A stretch of 64,000 nt of DNA. Source: Streptomyces cirratus (lineage in GTDB: Bacteria > Actinomycetota > Actinomycetes > Streptomycetales > Streptomycetaceae). The notes below the pieces were generated by a model that made no database searches, was not told where the DNA came from, and was given only the letters and a program-made list of their open reading frames with translations. Below, piece after piece: positions 9,454 to 17,618 of the stretch (positions are counted from its first letter, which is position 1; each line of letters begins with the position of its first letter). The stretch is from positions 434,001 to 498,000 of the forward strand of contig NZ_BMVP01000001.1 of the NCBI RefSeq assembly GCF_014650775.1. Reading direction: 5' to 3'. Position numbers and translations under genes: made by a program.

Positions 9454-11145
9454 TCAGCCGCGCCAGGCGTCGGTCAGCGTGACCTTGCCGTCGGCGGGCA
9501 CGGTGGCGGTGCGGTTGGAACCGCTCTCCCAGGTGACGTTCCCGGCCGCGTCCTTGCGGAGGTACTTGTACGCGAAGGCGGTCCCGGCCGGGAGGGTGAC
9601 GTCGAGCTTCCAGACGGGGTACGCCGCCGGATCGAGCAGCGGGGCGCTGCCGGTGTTCCAGTTGCCGAGGGCGCTCTGGTCACCGGTGACGTAGATGTTC
9701 TGGCCCGGGACGGTGGTGGCGTTCACGGCGAACGAGGCGCCGGCCGGGGCGGCCCCCGCGCAGCTGCGGGCCCCGACGTGCAGCGCGACGGCCGTGTTCG
9801 CGCCGAGGGTCGCCGTGAACTGCCCGGACGCGCCGACGGTGACCGTCCGCCCGCTCTGCACGTCGCAGTAGGCGCCGGCCGGGAGGGAGGTCTGGAAGGT
9901 CCGGGTCAGGGCCGAGGTCTCGTGGTTGATCGCGACGTACGCCTTCGCCCCGCGCCCGAAGGCGATCTGGTCCGCGCCGTTGTCCCACCAGTCGGTGACG
10001 GCCTGGCCGCGCGCCGTATTGCGGAAGGCGACCATGGAGGAGATCTCCCGCCAGGCGTGCTGGCACTTCCAGCCGTCGGAGTAACAGGAGTTGACGGTCC
10101 CGCCGTTCGGCGGACCGGCGTCCTTGTCGGTCCACTCGTAGCCGGAGTGCACGTCGGGTGAGCCGTAGGGCCAGGCCAGCATGAACACGTTGGCGAGGGT
10201 GTAGTCGGCGCCGTACTTGTAGTTGAGGGTGTCGCCGCCGCGTTCGGTGTCGTGGTTGTCGACGAACACGGCCGCCTGCCCGCTGGGCATGTACCCCCAG
10301 GCCTCGCCGAAGTTCTTGAGGTACGCCAGGTTCTCGTTCTCGAAGACCCGCTTGAGGTCGCGGCCGTAGCGGAACTCCTGGACGTCGCCGTTGCCGAGGT
10401 ACTCGTTCGGCTGGACGGCCTCCCCCGCCCCGTAGATCGCCTCCTGCTTCCAGTAGGCGTTCGGGTTGGTCAGCCGGGACTTGACCGCGGCGAGGTCGGC
10501 GGCGGGCACGTGCTTGGCCGCGTCGATCCGGAAGCCGTCGACGCCGAGGGAGAGCAGGTCGTTGAGGTACCCGGCGATCTGCCCCCGCACGTGGTCCTCG
10601 CCGGTGTCCAGGTCGGCCAGCTGAACGAGCTCGCAGTTCTGGACGTCGGCGCGGTCGGTGTAGTTCGAGATCGTCGCCCGGCAGTCGTCCATGTCGGAGC
10701 CGGAGTACAGGCCGGGGTAGTCGTACTTCGTGTACGAAGAACCCCCCGTGCCGGTCCCGTCGCCGGCGGCCATGTGGTTGATGACGGAGTCGGCGACGAC
10801 CTTCACCCCGGCGGCGTGACAGGCGTCCACCATGCCCTTGAAGGCGGCCCGGTCCCCGAGCCGCCCGGCGATCTTGTAACTGACGGGCTGGTACGAGGTC
10901 CACCACTGCGCGCCCCGTATGTGCTCCTGCGGCGGCGAGACCTGCACGTACCCGTACCCGGCGGGCCCCAGGGCCTCCCGGCAGGCCTTGGCGACGGAAT
11001 CGAACCGCCACTCGAACATCACGGCGGTGACGTCCTTCACCCCGGGCGCGGCGGCCACCGCGTCGGGAGCGGTCATCGTGACGCTCGCGGCGGCGAGCAC
11101 GGCGCCGGCGAGCAGGGCTCTGGGGACGCGCGGGGTTGCGGGCAT
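9454..11145 (-). CDS. aml: Secreted alpha-amylase with C-terminal CBM20
   Basis: 563 aa. Signal peptide about 1-31 ending in AVAAAP, GH13 catalytic domain with GFRIDAAKH (Asp near 207), YGAGEAV (Glu near 239) and VDNHDTERG (near 298), a beta-sandwich C domain, then a CBM20 starch-binding domain (about 465-563) with the GNW...AYPVWKLDV pattern. The start is the ATG at 11145 because AGGAGG lies just upstream and the residues after it form a signal peptide; the frame is open further upstream without function. It liquefies starch outside the cell and is the first gene of the aml-pulA operon, preceded by MalR-type operator repeats. Confidence 0.94.
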   Translation of the reverse strand: MPATPRVPRALLAGAVLAAASVTMTAPDAVAAAPGVKDVTAVMFEWRFDSVAKACREALGPAGYGYVQVSPPQEHIRGAQWWTSYQPVSYKIAGRLGDRAAFKGMVDACHAAGVKVVADSVINHMAAGDGTGTGGSSYTKYDYPGLYSGSDMDDCRATISNYTDRADVQNCELVQLADLDTGEDHVRGQIAGYLNDLLSLGVDGFRIDAAKHVPAADLAAVKSRLTNPNAYWKQEAIYGAGEAVQPNEYLGNGDVQEFRYGRDLKRVFENENLAYLKNFGEAWGYMPSGQAAVFVDNHDTERGGDTLNYKYGADYTLANVFMLAWPYGSPDVHSGYEWTDKDAGPPNGGTVNSCYSDGWKCQHAWREISSMVAFRNTARGQAVTDWWDNGADQIAFGRGAKAYVAINHETSALTRTFQTSLPAGAYCDVQSGRTVTVGASGQFTATLGANTAVALHVGARSCAGAAPAGASFAVNATTVPGQNIYVTGDQSALGNWNTGSAPLLDPAAYPVWKLDVTLPAGTAFAYKYLRKDAAGNVTWESGSNRTATVPADGKVTLTDAWRG

Positions 11146-11238
11146 GGGGGGTCCTCCTGGCGGAAGAGGCGCAGAACAGACGGGGAACAGGCATCGAACA
11201 GGCGGGGATTGCAGCGACCGTAGGTGCCGGACGGACCA

Positions 11239-11270
11239 CCTGCAAGACCTTGCGCAAGACATTGCAGAAA
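11239..11270 (-). promoter_or_regulatory. MalR-type operator repeats upstream of aml-pulA
   Basis: On the amylase strand the segment contains CTTGCAGG, the palindrome CTTGCGCAAG (11249-11258) and CTGCAATGT in close succession. CTTGCAG direct repeats are the established MalR/Reg1 target in Streptomyces amylase and malE promoters. They lie about 95-125 bp upstream of the amylase ATG, suitable for promoter blockage and glucose/maltose control. Confidence 0.7.
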
Positions 11271-11515
11271 TGTTTCCTACGCGTGTCGCCCCCGGGAGCA
11301 CGCTCCCGCGCCCCACCGGGCGGGTCGGTGGGCCCGGCACCCCGCCACGCCCGCGCACCGACCGCCGCGGCCCCCGAATATTGCGGGAAATCCGCCCCCG
11401 AATTTTTCCCATACCTGTCGCGGCAAGCACAGAATTGCGGAGCGGGCCCGATGAGCATTTCCCCCCTCCTGGCGCAACCGGGCATTTTTCCGCCGCCTGC
11501 TCCGCCATACCGTGC

Positions 11516-11521
11516 TACTGT
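11516..11521 (+). promoter_or_regulatory. Possible csp -10 box
   Basis: TACTGT at 11516-11521 matches TANNNT. If used, transcription would start near 11528 and give a leader of about 155 nt before the cold-shock gene, a length typical of cold-shock mRNAs. No convincing -35 was seen. Confidence 0.35.
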
Positions 11522-11562
11522 GATTTCAGTTGCAGTTGTGGTTCCCAAAACTTTCAGCCCCA

Positions 11563-11658
11563 CCGCCGGACGAAAATCCGGCGGAAGGCTCGTGTGTGCC
11601 GGAATTTTCCGGGAGGGCGATCATCGCGGCGACTTGAGATCCGCACAGTGCGGACTCT
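11563..11658 (+). promoter_or_regulatory. Structured 5' leader of the cold-shock gene
   Basis: Three inverted repeats occur in 96 bp before the gene: CCGCCGGA/TCCGGCGG (11563-11584) with an AT-rich loop, CCGGAA/TTCCGG (11599-11612), and a near-perfect AGATCCGCA/TGCGGACTCT (about 11637-11658, one bulge). They would fold as successive hairpins in the untranslated leader. Cold-shock mRNAs are known for temperature-dependent leaders, so a regulatory role is plausible but inferred. Confidence 0.5.
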
Positions 11659-11684
11659 GGGCTGTGCCCCGAAGGAGATTCAAC

Positions 11685-11888
11685 ATGGCTAATGGCACCG
11701 TGAAGTGGTTCAACGCGGAAAAGGGCTTCGGCTTCATCGAGCAGGAGGGCGGCGGTCCCGACGTGTTCGCCCACTACTCGAACATCGCCTCCCAGGGCTT
11801 CCGTGAGCTCCAGGAAGGCCAGAAGGTGAGCTTCGACATCGCGCAGGGCCAGAAGGGCCCGACCGCCGAGAACATCGTCACCGCCTGA
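11685..11888 (+). CDS. csp: Cold-shock protein (CspA family)
   Basis: 67 aa, one OB-fold cold-shock domain with RNP1 KGFGFI and RNP2 VFAHY, the residues that stack on single-stranded RNA or DNA. It is a nucleic-acid chaperone of the cytoplasm. Start at the ATG 11685 because GAAGGAG (11671-11677) precedes it at 7 nt and the length matches the family exactly. Ends in a strong terminator, so the downstream helicase has its own promoter or depends on read-through. In S. coelicolor a csp/DEAD-box pair is also adjacent, which supports a cold-adaptation module. Confidence 0.96.
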   Translation: MANGTVKWFNAEKGFGFIEQEGGGPDVFAHYSNIASQGFRELQEGQKVSFDIAQGQKGPTAENIVTA

Positions 11889-11907
11889 CGCTGACGCATC
11901 ACCACGC

Positions 11908-11943
11908 AGCTGGGGCCCGCACCTTGGGGTGCGGGCCCCAGCT
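11908..11943. terminator. Strong terminator after csp
   Basis: AGCTGGGGCCCGCACC (11908-11923) pairs perfectly with GGTGCGGGCCCCAGCT (11928-11943) over a TTGG loop, starting 19 nt after the csp stop. Confidence 0.88.
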
Positions 11944-12157
11944 CGTTGCGTTACCCCCCGCCTCCGCCCGCCTCCGACGGCCCGCGCGAGCACGCACGGG
12001 GCGCCTGTCTCCCCCCGGATTTCCCGCCCGAAAAGCGGTCGCACCCCGGCATCCACGACGGCGCCCCGCACCACGGCATTTCGGTCGGCATTCGACGCCG
12101 CCACCGCCGTCCGCATTCAATCGGCTCGTTCCTGTGAATTCGCGCGACTATTTCGCC

Positions 12158-12204
12158 GCTGAATTTCCTCGACGCGTGCCGCCCCGTATCGAGGAAGGTT
12201 CAGC
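12158..12204 (+). promoter_or_regulatory. Hairpin burying the helicase ribosome binding site
   Basis: GCTGAA (12158-12163) + TTCCTCGA (12165-12172) pair with TCGAGGAA (12189-12196) + TTCAGC (12199-12204), a 14-bp stem with a T/GG internal loop and a 16-nt apical loop. The Shine-Dalgarno GAGGAAGG (12191-12198) is inside the stem and the last paired base is immediately before the ATG at 12205. This is the geometry of an RNA thermometer or translational switch; the assignment is from sequence only. Confidence 0.6.
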
Positions 12205-13683
12205 ATGAACCGCACACGCACGAACGACCGCTCTTCCCGCACCCGCACCAGCGCCGGCTCCGCCGGCCGCGGCAGCCGATTCGGCTCCCCGGCCCCCGCC
12301 CGCTCCGGCGGCGCGGGCCGCTCGGCAGGCACCGGCCGCTCGGGTGGCGGCGGCTACGGCCGCCGTCCCTCCGCGCTCCAGGGCGAATTCGCCCTGCCCG
12401 TCACCCACACGCCGGCGCTCCCGGCCGTCGAGGCCTTCGCCGACCTGGACATGCCGGAGCAGCTGCTGGCCGCCCTCACCGCCGAGGGGGTCTGCGTGCC
12501 GTTCCCGATCCAGGGCGCGACGCTCCCCAACACCCTCGCCGGACGCGACGCCTTGGGCCGCGGCCGCACCGGCTCGGGCAAGACCCTGGCCTTCGGTCTC
12601 GCGATGCTGGCCCGCACCGCGGGACAGCGCGCCGAACCCCGTCAGCCGCTCGCGCTCGTCCTCGTACCCACCCGCGAACTGGCGCAGCAGGTCACCGACG
12701 CCCTGACGCCCTACGCCCGCTCGCTGAAACTGCGGCTGGCCACCGTCGTCGGCGGCATGTCCATCGGCCGGCAGGCGAGCGCGCTGCGCGGCGGCGCCGA
12801 AGTCGTCGTCGCGACCCCGGGCCGGCTCGCGGACCTCATCGAACGGGGTGACTGCCGGCTGAACCAGGTGGGCATCACCGTGCTCGACGAGGCCGACCAG
12901 ATGGCCGACATGGGCTTCATGCCGCAGGTCACGGCCCTCCTCGACCAAGTGCGCCCGGAGGGACAGCGGATGCTGTTCTCCGCGACGCTGGACCGCAACG
13001 TCGACCTGCTGGTCCGCCGCTACCTGACCGACCCCGTGGTGCACTCCGTCGACCCCTCGGCCGGCGCGGTCACGACGATGGAGCACCACGTGCTCCACGT
13101 CCACGGCGCCGACAAGCAGGCCACCACGACCGAGATCGCCGCCCGCGACGGACGCGTGATCATGTTCCTGGACACCAAGCACGCGGTGGACCGCCTGACG
13201 CAGGACCTGCTGAACAGCGGTGTACGGGCGGCGGCGCTGCACGGCGGCAAGTCCCAGCCGCAGCGCACCCGCACCCTCGCGCAGTTCAAGACCGGGCACG
13301 TCACCGTCCTGGTGGCGACCAACGTCGCGGCCCGGGGCATCCACGTCGACAACCTCGACCTCGTCGTCAACGTCGACCCGCCGACCGACCCGAAGGACTA
13401 CCTCCACCGTGGCGGCCGCACCGCCCGCGCCGGGGAGTCGGGCAGCGTCGTCACCCTGGTCACCCCGAACCAGCGCCGGGACATGGTGCGGCTGATGGCC
13501 GCCGCCGGGATCACCCCCCAGACGACCCAGGTGCGCTCCGGCGAGGCCGAACTGAACCGCATCACCGGCGCCCAGGCCCCGTCGGGCGTTCCCGTCACCA
13601 TCACGGCGCCTGCTGCCGCGCGCACCAGCCGCGGCGGCGCGGCCCGCCGCGGCCGCCGCCGGTCCTTCGGCGCAGCCGCCTAG
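12205..13683 (+). CDS. DEAD-box RNA helicase
   Basis: 492 aa. An Arg/Gly/Ser-rich N-terminus (1-55) precedes the helicase core: motif I GRTGSGKT, Ia PTRELAQQ, Ib TPGRL, motif II DEAD within VLDEADQMADMGF, motif III SAT, then the second RecA domain with VATNVAARGIHVDNL and motif VI HRGGRTAR. The end is basic (RRGRRRS). ATP-dependent RNA unwinding, likely for cold-stabilised mRNA structures given the csp gene just upstream. The start is the ATG with GAGGAAGG 6 nt upstream, which is sequestered in a hairpin. Confidence 0.95.
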   Translation: MNRTRTNDRSSRTRTSAGSAGRGSRFGSPAPARSGGAGRSAGTGRSGGGGYGRRPSALQGEFALPVTHTPALPAVEAFADLDMPEQLLAALTAEGVCVPFPIQGATLPNTLAGRDALGRGRTGSGKTLAFGLAMLARTAGQRAEPRQPLALVLVPTRELAQQVTDALTPYARSLKLRLATVVGGMSIGRQASALRGGAEVVVATPGRLADLIERGDCRLNQVGITVLDEADQMADMGFMPQVTALLDQVRPEGQRMLFSATLDRNVDLLVRRYLTDPVVHSVDPSAGAVTTMEHHVLHVHGADKQATTTEIAARDGRVIMFLDTKHAVDRLTQDLLNSGVRAAALHGGKSQPQRTRTLAQFKTGHVTVLVATNVAARGIHVDNLDLVVNVDPPTDPKDYLHRGGRTARAGESGSVVTLVTPNQRRDMVRLMAAAGITPQTTQVRSGEAELNRITGAQAPSGVPVTITAPAAARTSRGGAARRGRRRSFGAAA

Positions 13684-13731
13684 GACGACTCACACCCCTC
13701 CCGGCAGTTCCCTCCCACCCTGTGAGGTCCC

Positions 13732-14067
13732 ATGCGCTGCGTCATCGCCCGTTTCCCGTTCGAGCTCACCAAGAACGGTGTGCTGGACGCGATGAAGGGC
13801 GTCAAGCCCGAACCGGTCACCGGCGACTCCGTCATCATCGGGCGACGCCAGTACCCCGTGAAGCAGGTGGGTGAGGCCGTCACCCGCCAGGACCGCCGCG
13901 ATTTCAGCTCCGCGGAGGTCACCCGGGCCATGAAGGCCCTCGGCTTCACGTGCCGTTCCGCCACCCCGCTCCGCCCGGCCACCCCCCTCACCCCCCTCCA
14001 GACGGCCTCGGCCCTCCTCGGCCTGACCTCTGCGGGGGCGGTGTCGGACGGGTTGCAGACGGTGTAG
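13732..14067 (+). CDS. Conserved hypothetical protein in the cold-shock group
   Basis: 111 aa, soluble, basic. The first 70 residues look like a compact alpha/beta domain (FPFELTKNGVLDAMKGVKP, then GRRQYPVKQVGEAVTRQDRRDF); the tail from about 80 is Pro/Thr/Leu-rich. It starts 48 bp after the helicase, same strand, and probably shares its transcript. I recall similar small proteins next to Streptomyces DEAD-box genes but know no function; RNA binding or a helicase partner is a guess. The weak ribosome site is GTGAGG upstream of the ATG. Confidence 0.75.
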   Translation: MRCVIARFPFELTKNGVLDAMKGVKPEPVTGDSVIIGRRQYPVKQVGEAVTRQDRRDFSSAEVTRAMKALGFTCRSATPLRPATPLTPLQTASALLGLTSAGAVSDGLQTV

Positions 14068-14078
14068 CGCTCTGCGCG

Positions 14079-14105
14079 CCGGTGTGCCGCACGGCGGCAC
14101 ACCGG
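14079..14105. terminator. Bidirectional terminator between convergent genes
   Basis: CCGGTGTGCCG (14079-14089) pairs with CGGCACACCGG (14095-14105), loop of 5 nt, between the 111-aa gene and the LacI-family gene that converges on it. Confidence 0.75.
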
Positions 14106-14120
14106 GGCCGGGCGGGGGCG

Positions 14121-15128
14121 CTACAGCGCCCGCGCCTGGCCCGTCGAGCCACGGACCACCAGTTCCGGTTGGAAGACGTACTCCGTGCGCTGGACCGGGG
14201 TGCCGGCCACCGCTTCGAGGAGGGCTCCCACCGCCGCCGTGGCCATCGCGCGGACCGGCTGGCGGACCGTCGTCAGCGGGGGGTCCGTGAAGGCGATCAG
14301 CGGGGAGTCGTCGTAGCCGACCACCGACACGTCCTCGGGGACGCGCAGGCCCCGTTCCCTGGCCGCGCGGATCACCCCGAGCGCCATCGGGTCGCTGCCG
14401 CACACGATGCCCGTGCAGCCGCGGTCCAGCAGCGCGCCCCCCGCCGCGTGCCCGCCCTCCACCGTGAACAGCGTGCGCTGGATCAGGCCCTGCCCCTCCG
14501 CCCCCGGCACGGCGGTGGCGAACGCCGCCTCCTTGCGGGCCGAGGGGACGTAGCGCGTCGGCCCGATCGCCAGCCCGATCCGCCGGTGGCCCAGGTCCTC
14601 CAGGTGGCGTACGGCCATGTCGGCGGCCGCCCGGTCGTCCGGGGAGATGAACGGGGCGTTGACGTGCTCGTTGAAGCCGTTGATCAGGACGAAGGGGACG
14701 CCCCTTGAGGACAGCCGCTGGTAGCGCGAAGGGTCCAGCGTCGAGTCCGCGTGCAGCCCCGACAGGAAGACGATCCCCGTGACCCCCCGCTCCTCCAGCT
14801 GCTCCACCAGCTCGTCCTCGGTGGCCCCGCCCGGCGTCTGCGTGCACAGCACCGGCGTGTACCCGTGCCCCGCCAGCGCCTGCTCGATGACCTGCGCGAA
14901 CGCGGGGAAGATGGGGTTGGTGAGCTCCGGTATCAGCAGCCCCACCAGGCCGTTGCTGCGCCGCTTGAGCCGCACCGGCCGCTCGTAGCCCAGCAGGTCC
15001 ATGGCGGCCAGCACCCTGTGCCGGGTGCCGGCCGCCACGCCCGCCCTGCCGTTGACCACACGGCTGACGGTCGCCTCGCTGACCCGGGCCTGCGCGGCGA
15101 TGTCCGTCAGCCGGAGCGGGGAGTTCAC
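14121..15128 (-). CDS. LacI-family repressor, MalR paralogue
   Basis: 335 aa. N-terminal LacI helix-turn-helix (LTDIAAQARVSEATVSRVVN) and hinge, then a periplasmic-binding-protein-like sugar domain with DVSVVGYDDSPLIAFTDPPL. The reading helix VSEATVSRV is identical to that of MalR at 21776, so the same operators should be bound. The start is GTG 15128, overlapping the TGA of the glucosidase by 4 bp (GTGA). It is therefore the last gene of the malEFG-glucosidase operon, an autoregulated position. This second repressor is not part of the malR-malEFG-aglA arrangement known in S. coelicolor. The ligand is probably maltose or a maltodextrin, but divergence in the sugar domain leaves room for a different one. 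Confidence 0.9.
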   Translation of the reverse strand: MNSPLRLTDIAAQARVSEATVSRVVNGRAGVAAGTRHRVLAAMDLLGYERPVRLKRRSNGLVGLLIPELTNPIFPAFAQVIEQALAGHGYTPVLCTQTPGGATEDELVEQLEERGVTGIVFLSGLHADSTLDPSRYQRLSSRGVPFVLINGFNEHVNAPFISPDDRAAADMAVRHLEDLGHRRIGLAIGPTRYVPSARKEAAFATAVPGAEGQGLIQRTLFTVEGGHAAGGALLDRGCTGIVCGSDPMALGVIRAARERGLRVPEDVSVVGYDDSPLIAFTDPPLTTVRQPVRAMATAAVGALLEAVAGTPVQRTEYVFQPELVVRGSTGQARAL

Positions 15129-16714
15129 CCCTGCCACCACACCGCCGTGTCGGCTTCCAGGACGCCCGGGTCCGCCACGTCGCCGCTGGCGAGGAGCACC
15201 GTGCCGGGCGGGGTCATCCGTACGGCCTCGCCCGTCGTGTTGACCGTGCACACGAACCCGCCCCGGCGGAAGGCCAGTACGCCGGTGGGCGCGTCCAGCC
15301 ACTGCACCGCGTCGCCCGCCCCGAGCTCGGCCCGCTCCCGGCGGATCCGCAGCGCCGCCCGGTACAGCTCCAGCGTGGAGGAGGGGTCGCCGGTCTGCGC
15401 CTCGACGCTCAGCCCCGCCCAGTCGGCCGGCTGCGGCAGCCAGCTGCCACCGTCGCCGAAGCCGTACGGGGCCTCGGTCCCGGACCACGGGATCGGCACG
15501 CGGCAGCCGTCGCGGAGTCCGTCCTGGCCGTTCTCCTTGAAGAACGACGGGTCCTGGCGCACGGAATCCGGGAGGTCCACCACCTCCGGCAGGCCCAGTT
15601 CCTCGCCCTGGTACACGTACGCCGACCCCGGCAGCGCCAGCATCAGCAGCGCGGCGGCCCGCGCCCGGGCCAGGCTCCCGAACCGGGTCCGGTGCCGTAC
15701 GACGTCGTGGTTGGACAGCACCCACGTCGTCGGCGCCCCCACCGGCCGCATCGCGTCCAGCGAGTCGTCGATGGCGCCGCGCAGCGCGACGGCGTCCCAG
15801 CCGGTGTTCAGGTAGTGGAAGTTGAAGGCCTGGTGCAGCTCGTCGGGCCGCAGGTACATGGCCGTCCGCTCCGCGCTCGGGGTCCACGCCTCGGCGACGC
15901 CGATGCGGTCGCCGGCGTACTCGTCGAGCACCTTGCGCCAGGAGCGGTAGATCTCGTGGACCCCGTCCTGGTCGAAGAACGGCAGCACCTGGTTGCCGAG
16001 CAGCTTGAGCTGCTCGTCGCGGCCGAGGTCGGGCAGGCCGGGGGCCTTGACCAGGCCGTGGGCGACGTCGATGCGGAAGCCGTCGGTGCCCAGGTCCAGC
16101 CAGAAGCGCAGGATGGAGCGGAACTCGTCCTGGACGGCGGGGTGTTCCCAGTTGAAGTCGGGCTGCTCGGGCGCGAACAGGTGCAGGTACCACTGCCCGT
16201 CCGCCACCCGGGTCCAGGCCGGCCCGCCGAAGATCGACTCCCAGTCGTTCGGGGGCAGTGAGCCGCCGGGCCCGCGCCCGGGCCGGAAGTGGAAGCGTTC
16301 GCGCAGCGGGCTGCCCGGCCCCTCGCGCAGTGCCTGCTTGAACCATTCGTGCTGGTCGGAGCAGTGGTTGGGGACGAGGTCGACGATGATGCGCAGGCCC
16401 AGGGCGTGGGCTTCGCGGACCACGGCGTCGGCGTCGTGCAGGGTGCCGAACATGGGGTCGATGGCCCGGTAGTCGGCCACGTCGTAGCCGGCGTCGGCCT
16501 GCGGGGAGGCGTAGAAGGGGCTGAGCCAGACGGCGTCGACGCCCAGTTCCATCAAGTAGGGCAGCCTGCTGCGGATGCCTTCGAGGTCCCCCATGCCGTC
16601 CCCGTTGGAGTCGGCGAAGCTGCGCGGATAGACCTGGTAGATCACCGCTTCTCTCCACCAGCCGGGCCGCGTGGCGGTCGTGGCGGGGAGTGCGTCGGCG
16701 AGGTGCTGGGTCAT
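15125..16714 (-). CDS. aglA: GH13 alpha-glucosidase of the malEFG operon
   Basis: 529 aa, no signal peptide, so cytosolic. GH13 oligo-alpha-glucosidase motifs: AVIYQVYPRSFAD, VDLVPNH, DGFRIDVAHG (nucleophile), GVAEAW (acid/base) and LSNHDVVR. It should release glucose from imported maltose and maltodextrins. It follows malG by 46 bp, the position of aglA in S. coelicolor, and overlaps the downstream lacI gene by 4 bp. One stretch (15548-15742) is almost base-for-base identical to the second glucosidase at 20143-21750, although the proteins differ clearly elsewhere. Confidence 0.93.
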   Translation of the reverse strand: MTQHLADALPATTATRPGWWREAVIYQVYPRSFADSNGDGMGDLEGIRSRLPYLMELGVDAVWLSPFYASPQADAGYDVADYRAIDPMFGTLHDADAVVREAHALGLRIIVDLVPNHCSDQHEWFKQALREGPGSPLRERFHFRPGRGPGGSLPPNDWESIFGGPAWTRVADGQWYLHLFAPEQPDFNWEHPAVQDEFRSILRFWLDLGTDGFRIDVAHGLVKAPGLPDLGRDEQLKLLGNQVLPFFDQDGVHEIYRSWRKVLDEYAGDRIGVAEAWTPSAERTAMYLRPDELHQAFNFHYLNTGWDAVALRGAIDDSLDAMRPVGAPTTWVLSNHDVVRHRTRFGSLARARAAALLMLALPGSAYVYQGEELGLPEVVDLPDSVRQDPSFFKENGQDGLRDGCRVPIPWSGTEAPYGFGDGGSWLPQPADWAGLSVEAQTGDPSSTLELYRAALRIRRERAELGAGDAVQWLDAPTGVLAFRRGGFVCTVNTTGEAVRMTPPGTVLLASGDVADPGVLEADTAVWWQG

Positions 16715-16760
16715 GGTGTCCTTGGAGAGGTCGGGCCGGAACGGGAAGCGGGCAGGGTGG

Positions 16761-17618
16761 TCAGCCCTTGGTCGCGCCCGCTGTCATACCGGCGACGAGG
16801 TGACGCTGGGCGAAGAGGAAGAAGAACGCCGCGGGGATGGCGATGAGGACGGAAGCGGCGCTCATCGCACCCCAGTTGGAGGTGTACTGGGTGACGAAGG
16901 TCTGCAGGCCCCCGGCGAGGGTGAGGTGCTCGTCGCCGACCATGAACGCGGAGGCGTAGGCGACTTCGCCCCACGCGGTGATGAAGGCGTAGAAGCCGGT
17001 GACGGCGAGGCCGGGCTTGGCGAGGGGCAGGATGAGGCGCCAGAAGGTGCCGAAGGGGTTGAGCCCGTCGACGCGGCCGGATTCGTCGATCTCCACCGGG
17101 ATGGTGTCGAAGAAGCCCTTCATCATCCAGGCGCAGAACGGCACGGCGATGGTCAGGTAGGTGATGATCAGGCCGAGGGGCTGGTTGAGCAGTCCGAGCT
17201 GTCCCATGAGGTTGTACAGCGGGACGATGAGGATGGCCATCGGGAACATCTGCGTGATCAGCAGGGTCCACATCAGCGGCTTCATGCCGGGGAACTTGAA
17301 CCGGCTGACCGCGTATCCGGTGGTGGCGGCGATGAACACGCCGAGGACCGTGGTGATGCCGGCGACGAGGACGGAGTTGCCGAACCAGGTGAAGAAGGAG
17401 GTCGACTCCACCAGGTAGCGGTAGTTGTCGAGGGTGGGTTCCTTCACGAAGTCCGTGGAGATGGCGTGCTTCGCGGGCTTGATGGAGGTCAGCACGACCC
17501 ACAGCACCGGGAAGACGGCGATCACGGAGGCGACGATCAGGGTGGCGTGCAGACCTGTCGACGCGAGCGGTGAGCGCTCGCCCCGCTTGCGCACGGAAAC
17601 GTCGGTCGTCACGGTCAC
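16761..17618 (-). CDS. malG: Maltose/maltodextrin ABC permease MalG
   Basis: 285 aa, six transmembrane helices. The cytoplasmic EAA loop that contacts the ATPase is seen as EIDESGRVDGLNPFGTFWRL, near residue 180. GTG start at 17618 overlaps the malF stop by 4 bp (GTGA), so translation is coupled. It forms the membrane channel with MalF and receives substrate from MalE. No ATPase gene is in the window; Streptomyces sugar importers of this type share MsiK encoded elsewhere. Confidence 0.95.
   Translation of the reverse strand: MTVTTDVSVRKRGERSPLASTGLHATLIVASVIAVFPVLWVVLTSIKPAKHAISTDFVKEPTLDNYRYLVESTSFFTWFGNSVLVAGITTVLGVFIAATTGYAVSRFKFPGMKPLMWTLLITQMFPMAILIVPLYNLMGQLGLLNQPLGLIITYLTIAVPFCAWMMKGFFDTIPVEIDESGRVDGLNPFGTFWRLILPLAKPGLAVTGFYAFITAWGEVAYASAFMVGDEHLTLAGGLQTFVTQYTSNWGAMSAASVLIAIPAAFFFLFAQRHLVAGMTAGATKG

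Noticed and set aside
4026..9482. 1818-aa open frame antisense to the amylopullulanase
   Set aside because: It mirrors the third-codon-position GC bias of pulA, has Gly/Val/Arg-rich composition, no start signal and no domain. The minus strand gene is complete with signal peptide and all catalytic motifs.
14121..16658. 845-aa frame that would fuse an extra N-terminal half to the LacI protein
   Set aside because: Everything upstream of 15128 is an out-of-frame reading of the glucosidase; the LacI domain begins right after the GTGA overlap.
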